From contig JAPLKX010000066.1 of assembly GCA_026387845.1 (NCBI GenBank), positions 1 to 10,767 of the forward strand: 10,767 nucleotides of DNA. Reading direction: 5' to 3'. The stretch comes from Candidatus Hydrogenedentota bacterium (GTDB lineage: Bacteria > Hydrogenedentota > Hydrogenedentia > Hydrogenedentales > SLHB01). Made by a program: the position numbers and the translations under genes. Below, piece by piece: positions 1 to 6,635 of this stretch (position 1 is its first letter; each line of letters opens with the position of its first letter). A model generated the notes under the pieces. That model was not told where the DNA came from. It did not search any database and saw only the letters and a program-made list of their open reading frames with translations.

Positions 1-1
1 T

Positions 2-232
2 GTTCACACCAAGACCCCGGGATGGCGGAATGGCCTGCCTTTACAAGCCCAATCAAGAACTCGCTTCGAGGTGAAAGAGCCTTACGTGCGGATTCTGGGT
101 CTGCTCCCGTTCTGGTCATACCGCGCCTTGAAAGAGTACAATAGCTCTAAGTCCCTGCTTTTTCCCCGGGGACTTGTTAGGAGATACCATGAGCACGCAG
201 TACGAACAGACGGTCCCGATTCGGGAAGATGA
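2..232 (+). CDS. Possible 3' end of an upstream gene (unrecognised, partial)
   Basis: One plus-strand frame is open from base 2 to a TGA at 230-232. The translation contains a protein-like stretch at about 65-155 (VKEPYVRILGLLPFWSYRAL), with codons ending mostly in G or C like the neighbours. I do not recognise a family. Against it, the frame would overlap the well-supported hydG start at 189 by 44 bases, which is unusual. Another frame is also open from base 1 to a TAG at 142-144. This may simply be leader sequence upstream of hydG. The start lies outside the window. Confidence 0.2.
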   Translation, partial: VHTKTPGWRNGLPLQAQSRTRFEVKEPYVRILGLLPFWSYRALKEYNSSKSLLFPRGLVRRYHEHAVRTDGPDSGR

Positions 233-1589
233 AATCAGCCAGATTCTGGCGGCGGCGCCGGTGCGTGATGCGGTGCGTGTGCGCGAGGTGCTGGCCAAAG
301 CCCGAAAGCTCAAAGGCCTTGATATGCTCGACGTGGCCGCCCTGATGCCCGTGAGCGACCCCGAACTGCTGGCCGAACTATTCATAACCGCCCGCGAGGT
401 CAAAGAGCAGATCTATGGCAGGCGGCTGGTCCTGTTTGCGCCCCTTTACATCTCGAACCTGTGTTCGAACGAATGCTTGTATTGCGCTTTCCGGGCGCGC
501 AACAGTGAGTTGAAACGCAGGGCGCTGACGCAGGAAGAGATCGCGCGCGAAATCAAGTCTCTCATCGAGCAGGGCCACAAACGCGTCTTGCTGGTGTCCG
601 GCGAATCTTATCCGCAAGAAGGATTTGGGTACATCCTGCGGTCGGTCGATACCATCTATGCGACACGCAGCGGCAACGGCGAAGTCAGGCGCGTCAACGT
701 CAACATCGCCCCGCTCACCCTGGATGAGTTCCGCGAACTGAAACAGGCCAAGATCGGCACATACCAACTCTTCCAGGAAACGTACCACCACGAAACCTAC
801 TCCCGCGTCCACCTTGGCGGCAAGAAACGCGATTACAACTGGCGCATCACCGCCATGGACCGGGCCATGGAAGCCGGCATCGACGACGTCGGGATCGGGG
901 TGTTGTTCGGCCTGTGTGATTACCGATTCGAGATCCTCGCCCTCATGCAGCACATCCAGCATCTCGAAAGGAAGTTCGGCGTCGGCCCCCACACCATCAG
1001 CGTGCCCCGCCTCGAACCCGCGTCCGGCTCCGATATCGCCAGCCAGCCGCCCGCCGCCGTCAGCGACCTCGATTTCAGGAAGATCGTCGCCATCCTGCGC
1101 CTCGCCGTGCCGTACACCGGCATCATCATGTCCACGCGCGAGGGGCCCACGCTGCGCAGGGAAACATTCGCGCTGGGCGTCTCGCAGATCAGCGCCGGAA
1201 GCCGCACCAATCCCGGCGGATATTGTGAAGACGAGGACTTTGAGGCCAGCCAGTTCAGCCTCGGCGACCACAGAATGCTCGACGAGGTCATTCGCGACGT
1301 CGCCTCGCTCGGCTATATTCCCAGTTTCTGCACCGCCTGCTACAGGCTCGGACGGACCGGCGCCGATTTCATGGACCTCGCCAAACCCGGCGAAATCAAG
1401 AGCCACTGCGACCCCAACGCACTCTCCACGTTCCAGGAGTACCTCATCGACTACGCCTCCGCAGAGACCCGCCAGGTTGGCGAGAAGCTCATCAGCCTGT
1501 CCCTGGACCGGATGAATCCCAAGGACCGGGCCCGGTCGGAAGGGATGCTGGCCAAGGTGCGGGAAGGGAAACGCGACGTGTTTTGTTAG
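189..1589 (+). CDS. hydG: [FeFe]-hydrogenase H-cluster radical SAM maturase HydG (tyrosine lyase)
   Basis: HydG is a cytoplasmic radical SAM enzyme. It cleaves L-tyrosine to p-cresol, CO and cyanide and loads these on an iron to give the Fe(CO)2(CN) synthon of the H-cluster. The 466-aa product has the expected length. The radical SAM motif CX3CX2C is at Cys92, Cys96 and Cys99 (context NLCSNECLYCAFRARN). The HydG-specific C-terminal motif CX2CX22C, which binds the auxiliary cluster carrying the extra iron, is intact at Cys381, Cys384 and Cys407. The ATG at 189 is preferred over an upstream TTG at 174 because AGGAG (179-183) lies 5 bases before it. It is the first gene of a same-strand run with the TM1266-type regulator, aspA, hydF and hydE, which supports HydG over the related ThiH. 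No frameshift or missing key residue is visible. Confidence 0.97.
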   Translation: MSTQYEQTVPIREDEISQILAAAPVRDAVRVREVLAKARKLKGLDMLDVAALMPVSDPELLAELFITAREVKEQIYGRRLVLFAPLYISNLCSNECLYCAFRARNSELKRRALTQEEIAREIKSLIEQGHKRVLLVSGESYPQEGFGYILRSVDTIYATRSGNGEVRRVNVNIAPLTLDEFRELKQAKIGTYQLFQETYHHETYSRVHLGGKKRDYNWRITAMDRAMEAGIDDVGIGVLFGLCDYRFEILALMQHIQHLERKFGVGPHTISVPRLEPASGSDIASQPPAAVSDLDFRKIVAILRLAVPYTGIIMSTREGPTLRRETFALGVSQISAGSRTNPGGYCEDEDFEASQFSLGDHRMLDEVIRDVASLGYIPSFCTACYRLGRTGADFMDLAKPGEIKSHCDPNALSTFQEYLIDYASAETRQVGEKLISLSLDRMNPKDRARSEGMLAKVREGKRDVFC

Positions 1590-1607
1590 CCGGAACGACT
1601 AACCAGG

Positions 1608-1614
1608 AAGGAGG
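1608..1614 (+). promoter_or_regulatory. Strong ribosome binding site fixing a TTG start
   Basis: AAGGAGG is followed by 5 bases and then the TTG at 1620. There is no ATG in a suitable position, so this Shine-Dalgarno match is what supports the TTG start of the small regulator gene. Confidence 0.75.
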
Positions 1615-1619
1615 CTGAC

Positions 1620-1877
1620 TTGAACAACCACATCATTTTCGGCGTCCATATCACGGATCGGTTTAAGCACGTGCCCGAAGCCCAGAGTCTGTTCACGGAA
1701 TACGGCTGCAACATCAAAATGCGCCTCGGCTTGCACGAGGTCGAAAACAAGTGCAGCCCCAATGGCCTGATTCTGCTGGAGATGTACGGCGACGAGGCGC
1801 GATGTCTCGAGCTCGCCGAAAAACTCGCCGCGCTCGAAGGGCTCGAAGTCCAGAAAATGGTGTTCACCCACGACTGA
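1620..1877 (+). CDS. TM1266-family putative iron-only hydrogenase system regulator (ACT-like)
   Basis: This 85-aa protein belongs to the small family typified by Thermotoga TM1266, named putative iron-only hydrogenase system regulator because its genes recur with hydE, hydF and hydG. The recognisable segments are an N-terminal beta strand with HIIFGVHITDR, the centre KMRLGLHEV, and CSPNGLILLEMYGD at about residues 45-58. These fit the beta-alpha-beta pattern of an ACT-like or NikR C-terminal-like ligand-binding fold without a DNA-binding domain. The start is a TTG supported by AAGGAGG 5 bases upstream. It begins 30 bases after hydG stops, so co-transcription is likely. Its ligand and target are unknown. 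The regulatory role is an inference from family naming and gene context. Confidence 0.92.
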   Translation: MNNHIIFGVHITDRFKHVPEAQSLFTEYGCNIKMRLGLHEVENKCSPNGLILLEMYGDEARCLELAEKLAALEGLEVQKMVFTHD

Positions 1878-1896
1878 CCCGGTGTTCTTATGGTCG

Positions 1897-1927
1897 GATC
1901 CGTCCGATCCGTCTGATCCGTCCGATC
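1897..1927 (+). repeat. 9-bp tandem repeat (GATCCGTCC unit)
   Basis: Three consecutive 9-bp units (GATCCGTCC, GATCCGTCT, GATCCGTCC) and a fourth partial GATC fill most of the short gap between the TM1266-type gene and aspA. The tract ends about 20 bases before the aspA ATG. No conserved protein is encoded here. It may be a simple slippage-prone repeat; a regulatory role is not shown. Confidence 0.9.
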
Positions 1928-1946
1928 TCAATGCAGAGGCGTTTTG

Positions 1947-3362
1947 ATGGCTGGCGAGCAGTTCCGAATCGAGCACGATTTGCTCGGGAACCTCGAGGTT
2001 CCCGAAGGGGCGTTGTACGGTGTGCACACGGTTCGGGCGCTCGGGAATTTCTTCCTGGCGGGGCGGCCCGTGCACCGCGAACTCGTCCGTGCGTACGGCG
2101 CCGTCAAGATGGCCTGTGCCGTGACCAACCACGCCCTCGGCGTTTGGGCCGGCGACGAGGACAAAGCCGCCGCCATCATGCAGGCCTGCCAGGAGGTTTC
2201 CGACGGCGCCTTCGACGACCAAGTCGTCGTAGACGCGTTGCAGGGGGGCGCTGGCACCAGCACCAACATGAACGTCAACGAAGTCATCGCGAACCGGGCG
2301 CTGGTGCTGCTCGCACAACCGCTCGGCAGTTACGACAGGGTATCGGCCCTCGACGACGTCAACCGCCACCAGTCCACCAACGACACCTATCCCACGGCGT
2401 TGAAACTCGCCGCGATCCGCTTGCTGCGTGTTCTCGAGCAGGAAGTCGTGGCGCTGCAGGAGGCGTTTCAGGCCAAGGAAAAAGAGTTTGCGGGCGTCGT
2501 GAAAGTGGGGAGGACCGAACTGCAGGACGCCGTCCTCACTACGCTGGGCAGGGAGATGGGCGCCTACGCCGAGGCGTTCAACCGCGACCGGTGGCGCATC
2601 TACAAATGCGAGGAACGCCTGCGCGTGGTCAACCTCGGCGGGACGGCCATCGGCACCGGCATCGCCGCGCCCCGCGAATACATTTTCCGCGTCGTCGACA
2701 AGCTGCGCGACCTAACCGGCATCGGGTTCGCCAGAGCCGAGAACCTCATCGACGCCACGCAAAACGCCGACGTGTTTGTCGAGGTCTCGGGCATTTTGAA
2801 AGCATGCGCAGCCACGTTGCTGAAAGTCTGTACGGACCTGCGCCTGATGTCGTCGGGCCCGGAAGCCGGGTTGGGCGAAATCCGGCTGCCCGAATGCCAG
2901 GCCGGGTCATCGATCATGCCCGGGAAGGTCAATCCCGTCATTCCGGAAGCCGCCAGCCAGTGCGCCATCATGGTGATGGGCTACGACTCCGTGATCGGGT
3001 GGGCATGCGCGTCCGGCAACCTCGAGTTGAACCCATTTCTGCCGCTCGTGGCCGAGTGCCTGCTCGGTTCAATCGACCTGCTGACCCGGGCCTGCCACAT
3101 GCTGCGCGCCAAATGCGTCGAGGGCATCGAGGCCAACGTCGAGCGGTGCCGCGCGCACGTCGAGGCGTCAACGGCACTCGCGACGGCGCTGGTCTGCCCG
3201 CTCGGATATGAGAAAGCCTGCGAAATCGCCGAACGCGCACGCCGGAATTCCAAAACCATCCGCGAGATCGTCCTTTCAGAGGGCCTGTTAACCCCGGCCG
3301 AGTTCGACGAACTCATGACGCCCGAAGCCGTCTGCCGCCTCGGCCGCCCAAATAATGGATGA
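1947..3362 (+). CDS. aspA: Aspartate ammonia-lyase (fumarase/aspartase superfamily)
   Basis: The predicted reaction is L-aspartate to fumarate plus ammonia, in the cytoplasm. The 471-aa product matches the family length. The N-terminus RIEHDLLGNLEVPEGALYGVHT closely follows aspartase style. The substrate-binding segment GTSTNMNVNEV lies near residues 109-119, and the superfamily signature loop GSSIMPGKVN is at residues 320-329. The ATG at 1947 is chosen over the adjacent TTG at 1944 because AGAGG (1935-1939) lies 7 bases before it. The gene sits between hydG with its small regulator and hydF. aspA is found in hyd maturation loci of other anaerobes, which suggests a service role, possibly ammonia supply for the dithiomethylamine bridge of the H-cluster (inference). 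A fumarase or another superfamily lyase cannot be fully excluded, but the N-terminal and NMNVNEV segments favour aspartase. Confidence 0.92.
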   Translation: MAGEQFRIEHDLLGNLEVPEGALYGVHTVRALGNFFLAGRPVHRELVRAYGAVKMACAVTNHALGVWAGDEDKAAAIMQACQEVSDGAFDDQVVVDALQGGAGTSTNMNVNEVIANRALVLLAQPLGSYDRVSALDDVNRHQSTNDTYPTALKLAAIRLLRVLEQEVVALQEAFQAKEKEFAGVVKVGRTELQDAVLTTLGREMGAYAEAFNRDRWRIYKCEERLRVVNLGGTAIGTGIAAPREYIFRVVDKLRDLTGIGFARAENLIDATQNADVFVEVSGILKACAATLLKVCTDLRLMSSGPEAGLGEIRLPECQAGSSIMPGKVNPVIPEAASQCAIMVMGYDSVIGWACASGNLELNPFLPLVAECLLGSIDLLTRACHMLRAKCVEGIEANVERCRAHVEASTALATALVCPLGYEKACEIAERARRNSKTIREIVLSEGLLTPAEFDELMTPEAVCRLGRPNNG

Positions 3363-3432
3363 ATTCAGAAGTCAGGAGTCAGAAGTCAGAAGCACTCGAC
3401 ATTCTGAATTCTGACTCCTGACTCCTGAATTC
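3361..3432. repeat. 31-bp imperfect inverted repeat made of 7-bp tandem units
   Basis: The left arm (3361-3391) and right arm (3402-3432) are reverse complements at 29 of 31 positions by hand comparison, around a 10-base loop (3392-3401). Each arm is internally periodic in 7-bp units (AGAAGTC/AGGAGTC on the left, TTCTGAC/TCCTGAC on the right). The left arm starts inside the aspA TGA stop codon, so transcripts of aspA would fold a long stem-loop immediately after the stop. No clear U-tract follows, so a classical intrinsic terminator is not shown. Attenuation or mRNA stabilisation between aspA and hydF is possible. Confidence 0.92.
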
Positions 3433-3476
3433 TGTCCGTACGCGCTACAATATCTGGAGGAAAAGGAAGTACGTTC

Positions 3477-4724
3477 ATGGCGATGCAACCCGCGCCAAAA
3501 AGTTTCCGGCTGCACATCGGCATTTTCGGCCGGCGCAACGTCGGGAAATCGAGCCTGCTGAACGCAATTACGCGCCAGCAGGTCTCGATCGTGTCCGACC
3601 AGGCTGGCACCACCACCGATCCCGTCGAAAAACCCATGGAACTCCTCCCGCTGGGGCCGGTCCTGTTCATCGATACGGCCGGCATCGACGACGCGGGCGC
3701 GCTCGGCGATCTCCGCGTGCAACGGACCCGACAGGTCTTCGAGAGAACCGACCTCGGCGTGCTCGTGGCCGAGTCCGGCCAGTGGGGCGATTTCGAGGAG
3801 ATGATTCTCGCCGAACTTTCCGAGCGTGAGACGCCCGCCGTGGTCGTGTTCAACAAATCCGATCTCGCCGAACCGCCCGCGGCCGTCACGGCGCGGCTCG
3901 CCGGCCTCAAAACGCCCTGGGTCAAAACCGCTGCACTGACCGGCGCCGGCATCCTGGATTTTCGCCAGGCCCTGCTCGACACGGCCCCCGAAGGGTTCGT
4001 GAACAACCCGGCGCTGCTGGGCGACCTCGTCGGGCCCGGCGAGATGGCCGTGCTGGTCGTGCCTATCGACAAGGAAGCGCCCAAAGGCCGGCTCATCATG
4101 CCGCAGGTCCAATCGATCCGTGACCTGCTGGATTCCGACGCGTACTGCGCCGTCGTCAAGGAGCGCGAGTTGCGCGCCTGCCTCGAAAACCTCAAGCGGC
4201 CGCCTAAACTGGTCGTCACCGACAGCCAGGCGTTTCTCAAAGTGGCGGCCGACACGCCCCGCGACATACCTATGACGAGTTTCAGCATCCTGTTCTCGCG
4301 GTTCCGCGGCGACCTCCCCGCACAGGTCGAAGGCACGCTCGCCATCGAACGCCTGAAGGCCGGCGACCGGATCCTCGTCGCCGAGCATTGCAGCCACCAC
4401 CCAATCGGCGAAGATATCGGCCGGGTAAAACTCCCGCGCTGGCTCACGCAATACGTCGGCGGCCGGCTCGAATTCGACCACGTCCAGGGGCACGATTTCC
4501 CCGGGGATCTGTCGCCGTACAAACTTGTGATCCATTGCGGGGCCTGCACGGCCAACCGGCGCGCCATGCTCTCGAGGATCATGCGGTGCAGGCAGGCGGG
4601 AGTCCCCATCACCAACTACGGGCTCGCCATCGCGTACAGCCTCGGCATTTTAGAACGCGCGCTCGAACCGTTTCCCGCCGCGCTCGATATCTACCGCAAA
4701 AGCCGGGAGGCGCCCTGTGATTGA
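3477..4724 (+). CDS. hydF: [FeFe]-hydrogenase H-cluster maturation GTPase HydF
   Basis: HydF is the GTPase scaffold on which the [2Fe] subcluster is assembled from HydG and HydE products before transfer to apo-hydrogenase. The 415-aa product has the usual three-domain length. The GTPase domain shows the P-loop GRRNVGKS (residues 18-25), a GTTTDPV switch segment, DTAG (66-69) and the guanine-specificity motif NKSD (126-129). The C-terminal iron-sulfur domain has the HydF signature: Cys305-x-His307, then 45 residues, then His353-Cys354-x-x-Cys357. The ATG at 3477 follows AGGAAG (3464-3469) by 7 bases. It lies 114 bases after aspA, across the inverted repeat, and overlaps the start of hydE by 8 bases. 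All key residues are present. Confidence 0.97.
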   Translation: MAMQPAPKSFRLHIGIFGRRNVGKSSLLNAITRQQVSIVSDQAGTTTDPVEKPMELLPLGPVLFIDTAGIDDAGALGDLRVQRTRQVFERTDLGVLVAESGQWGDFEEMILAELSERETPAVVVFNKSDLAEPPAAVTARLAGLKTPWVKTAALTGAGILDFRQALLDTAPEGFVNNPALLGDLVGPGEMAVLVVPIDKEAPKGRLIMPQVQSIRDLLDSDAYCAVVKERELRACLENLKRPPKLVVTDSQAFLKVAADTPRDIPMTSFSILFSRFRGDLPAQVEGTLAIERLKAGDRILVAEHCSHHPIGEDIGRVKLPRWLTQYVGGRLEFDHVQGHDFPGDLSPYKLVIHCGACTANRRAMLSRIMRCRQAGVPITNYGLAIAYSLGILERALEPFPAALDIYRKSREAPCD

Positions 4725-5763
4725 CGTGCGGGACAGGGCGGACATCCTGCGGTGGTTGCGCGAAAAAGACAGCGCCCGGCTCCAAAAATTGTGGGCCGCC
4801 GCCGATCAAGTGCGCCGTGAAAACGTGGGAGATGAAGTCCACCTCCGCGGCCTGATCGAAATCAGCAACTACTGCTGCCGCCAGTGCGGCTACTGCGGGA
4901 TCCGCGCCGGCAACCACGGCCTCGAACGGTACAGAATGACGGCCGGCGAGATTCTCCAGTGCGCCCGCCAGGCTGTCAGGTACAAGTATGGTACTGTAGT
5001 CATGCAGGCAGGTGAGGATTACGGAATCGAAACCGAATGGCTGGCCGGGATCGTCCGTCAAATCAAGCGCGAAACACCGCTCGCCGTGACGCTCAGCCTC
5101 GGCGAACGACCCGACAAGGATCTCGAAACCTGGAAACAGGCCGGGGCGGACCGGTACCTGCTCCGATTCGAAACCTCCGACCAGGAACTTTACGAACTGA
5201 TCCATCCGAAATTCGCCGGCGGGTTCAAAAACCGGCTGGCCGTGCTCGACGTGTTGCGCAACCTGGGCTACGAAGTGGGCAGCGGCGTCATGGTGGGGAT
5301 ACCCGGCCAGACCTACGACACGCTCGCCGGAGATATCGAAACATTCAGGGCGCTCGACCTCGACATGATCGGCGTCGGGCCGTACATCTCGCATCCGGCG
5401 ACGCCGCTCGGCTCCGGCGAGTGGACAAGGCGCGTGCCGCCCGCCGGCCAGGTGCAGAACACTGAATTAATGACCTACAAAACTGTGGCCCTGGCGCGGC
5501 TTGTATGCCCGCAGGCCAACATACCCAGCACCACCGCGCTCGCCACGATCAACAAGGCCAACGGCAGGGAACTCGGTTTGGCGCGCGGAGCTAACGTCGT
5601 CATGCCCAATCTCACCCCCGTCAAGTACCGCGCCCTCTACGAAATCTATCCCGCCAAAGCCTGCATCGACGAAACTTCCGGCCAGTGCAGGACCTGTCTC
5701 TACGCACGCATCCAATCGCTCGGCCGCACCGTCGGAAAAGGGCAGGGGGGCAGAAGGCGCTGA
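4717..5763 (+). CDS. hydE: [FeFe]-hydrogenase H-cluster radical SAM maturase HydE
   Basis: HydE is a radical SAM enzyme that acts on the organometallic Fe(CO)2(CN)(cysteine) product of HydG and helps make the diiron core placed on HydF. The 348-aa product has the CX3CX2C motif at Cys53, Cys57 and Cys60 (context NYCCRQCGYCGIRAGN), followed by RYRM, typical of HydE. A second C-terminal cysteine set, CX7CX2C at Cys316, Cys324 and Cys327, matches the optional second cluster site known in Thermotoga HydE. The start is a GTG that overlaps the hydF stop by 8 bases. GGGAGG (4705-4710) lies 6 bases upstream, so the two are translationally coupled. BioB-like relatives are less likely because of the neighbours. 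It is the last gene of the operon. Confidence 0.96.
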   Translation: MIDVRDRADILRWLREKDSARLQKLWAAADQVRRENVGDEVHLRGLIEISNYCCRQCGYCGIRAGNHGLERYRMTAGEILQCARQAVRYKYGTVVMQAGEDYGIETEWLAGIVRQIKRETPLAVTLSLGERPDKDLETWKQAGADRYLLRFETSDQELYELIHPKFAGGFKNRLAVLDVLRNLGYEVGSGVMVGIPGQTYDTLAGDIETFRALDLDMIGVGPYISHPATPLGSGEWTRRVPPAGQVQNTELMTYKTVALARLVCPQANIPSTTALATINKANGRELGLARGANVVMPNLTPVKYRALYEIYPAKACIDETSGQCRTCLYARIQSLGRTVGKGQGGRRR

Positions 5764-5861
5764 CACTCGACGCCCCACGCCGGAAAAAAACACGGGAGGC
5801 AGAAACCGTCCGTAAAGACAGTCCTACCCCCCTTTGTTTTCTTCAGTTCAGCGTCCCCGGC

Positions 5862-5948
5862 TTAGAATATGCCGAAGATCCAACTGAACAACATAACTAC
5901 CAGATTTACCGGGAGCAATACCAGAGACAGCAACCATTCGAGAATCAT
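5862..5948 (-). CDS. Putative 28-aa single-pass hydrophobic membrane peptide
   Basis: A short minus-strand ORF of 28 codons starts ATG ATT CTC GAA TGG (5948 downward) and stops with TAA at 5864-5862. The peptide begins MILEWLLSLV and ends LFSWIFGIF. It is almost entirely Leu, Val, Ile, Phe, Trp and Met, with one Glu at position 4, one Pro and one Asn in the middle, and no Lys or Arg. It would form one membrane helix. AAAGGAG lies 7 bases upstream, a near-perfect ribosome binding site, and a sigma70-like promoter is visible further up. It converges with hydE and is divergent from the zinc-ribbon gene. I do not recognise a family. Candidates are a small subunit of a membrane complex or a type I toxin-like peptide, though the lack of basic residues is atypical for such toxins. 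A chance ORF remains possible. Confidence 0.55.
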   Translation of the reverse strand: MILEWLLSLVLLPVNLVVMLFSWIFGIF

Positions 5949-5955
5949 CAGTTTT

Positions 5956-5962
5956 CTCCTTT
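5956..5962 (-). promoter_or_regulatory. Ribosome binding site of the 28-aa ORF
   Basis: On the minus strand AAAGGAG is separated by 7 bases (AAAACTG) from the ATG at 5948. The quality of this match, inside a stretch with no other gene, is the main reason to take the small ORF seriously. Confidence 0.6.
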
Positions 5963-6061
5963 AATTTTCGCTTTCGGATACGGCCCGGGGATGCAGGCGC
6001 GTCATCCTTCCCATCCACCCGTCTTGGAAATCCAGTCCCCCAAGACCTTTACTTGTTGGCT

Positions 6062-6090
6062 AGTTTAACCGATTTGTCCCCGCCAGTCAA
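6062..6090 (-). promoter_or_regulatory. Candidate sigma70-type promoter for the 28-aa ORF
   Basis: Read on the minus strand, TTGACT (6090-6085) and TAAACT (6067-6062) are separated by exactly 17 bases. They match the -35 and -10 consensus at 5 of 6 and 4 of 6 positions. Transcription would start near 6055, giving a leader of roughly 105 bases. The leader contains a 7-bp inverted repeat, GTCTTGG (6021-6027) with CCAAGAC (6040-6046). Confidence 0.4.
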
Positions 6091-6191
6091 AAGGATTCTT
6101 ACGTCTAATTCTTATGTGTGTCGGCAACGCCCGCGCGCGGAATAACAGCCGCTTGCCCAGGCTTTTCTAATCAAGGACGTGGAGAACCGTT

Positions 6192-6428
6192 ATGCCCGGG
6201 GATAGCCAGAGCCAGTCCGAAGATAATGGCCGCCAGGGAATGACCGACCGGTACCAGGGACGCCATGGCGGGGTGGAATACGAAGAGGAAGAGATAGATG
6301 ACACCACCCCAACCTGTGTGTGCCCCAAATGCGGGTATAAAGGCCCTTCCGATGAGGACACGCCCTGTTCCCAACAATCCTGTCCCAAATGCGGTTCCGC
6401 CATGAACGAACTCGCCGCCGAAACCTGA
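6192..6428 (+). CDS. Small zinc-ribbon protein with acidic linker
   Basis: This 78-aa protein has a polar, glycine- and glutamine-rich N-terminal half, then an acidic run (EEEEIDD, residues 31-37) and a C-terminal zinc ribbon. The cysteines are Cys42, Cys44, Cys47, Cys59, Cys64 and Cys67. The two knuckles CPKCG (44-48 and 64-68) are the likely four-Cys zinc site, with Cys42 and Cys59 as extra cysteines. GGAG (6181-6184) lies 7 bases before the ATG. A second Met at position 17 is an alternative start without an equal ribosome site. The fold resembles rubredoxin-like or zinc-ribbon proteins, but no function can be read. It stands alone between the divergent 28-aa ORF and the hairpin cluster. 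Overlapping minus-strand ORFs look like shadows. Confidence 0.75.
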   Translation: MPGDSQSQSEDNGRQGMTDRYQGRHGGVEYEEEEIDDTTPTCVCPKCGYKGPSDEDTPCSQQSCPKCGSAMNELAAET

Positions 6429-6480
6429 TAACTTCAGCCAACATAAGCGAAAAAAGAAAGCGAAAAGCGGGGACTGACTA

Positions 6481-6524
6481 CGCCTCCAACAGTTTGGAGG
6501 CGCCGCTTCCGGCAGTTTGGAGGC
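6481..6524. repeat. 9-bp hairpin plus 12-bp direct repeat
   Basis: CGCCTCCAA (6481-6489) pairs perfectly with TTGGAGGCG (6494-6502) around the 4-base loop CAGT. CAGTTTGGAGGC (6490-6501) is then repeated exactly at 6513-6524, so the left arm can pair with either right-hand copy. A short T-run (TTTT, from 6528) follows the second copy, so the pair could act as a weak terminator for the zinc-ribbon gene. Confidence 0.7.
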
Positions 6525-6547
6525 CCGTTTTACCCTGATGCAAACAG

Positions 6548-6616
6548 CGTAGGTCCGAATTCCGATTCGGACTGGACAACCCACCGGGCCGGTCCTATTC
6601 GGAGATAGGACCTACG
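6548..6616. repeat. Nested inverted repeats with mutually exclusive pairings
   Basis: The outer arms CGTAGGTCC (6548-6556) and GGACCTACG (6608-6616) are perfect reverse complements. Inside them, GTCCGAAT (6553-6560) pairs with ATTCGGAC (6565-6572), and GGTCCTAT (6591-6598) pairs with ATAGGACC (6605-6612). The outer pairing uses bases also needed for the two inner hairpins, so only one arrangement can form at a time. It could be a small palindromic mobile element or an RNA switch; only the base-pairing is observed. Confidence 0.8.
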
Positions 6617-6635
6617 TTTTGGGCGGTTTTGTTTT
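6591..6635 (+). terminator. Probable intrinsic terminator
   Basis: An 8-bp stem GGTCCTAT/ATAGGACC with a 6-base loop (TCGGAG) is followed after 4 bases by three TTTT runs separated by short G-rich spacers (6617-6635). It is placed to end transcription after the zinc-ribbon gene and before the aminotransferase. The interrupted T-tract makes it weaker than a classic terminator. Confidence 0.45.

Noticed and set aside
137..142. TACAAT upstream of hydG, and another at 3446-3451 upstream of hydF, as -10 boxes
   Set aside because: Neither has a convincing TTGACA-like box 16-18 bases upstream or an extended -10, so they are not listed as promoters.
378..1406. Long minus-strand ORF opposite hydG, and similar long minus ORFs opposite aspA, hydF, hydE and the aminotransferase
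   Set aside because: They are shadows caused by high GC and codon bias of the real genes; the plus-strand products carry clear family motifs and these do not.
5685..6068. 127-aa plus-strand ORF after hydE
   Set aside because: It begins inside hydE in another frame, has no recognisable motif or ribosome site, and lies across the better supported minus-strand 28-aa ORF.
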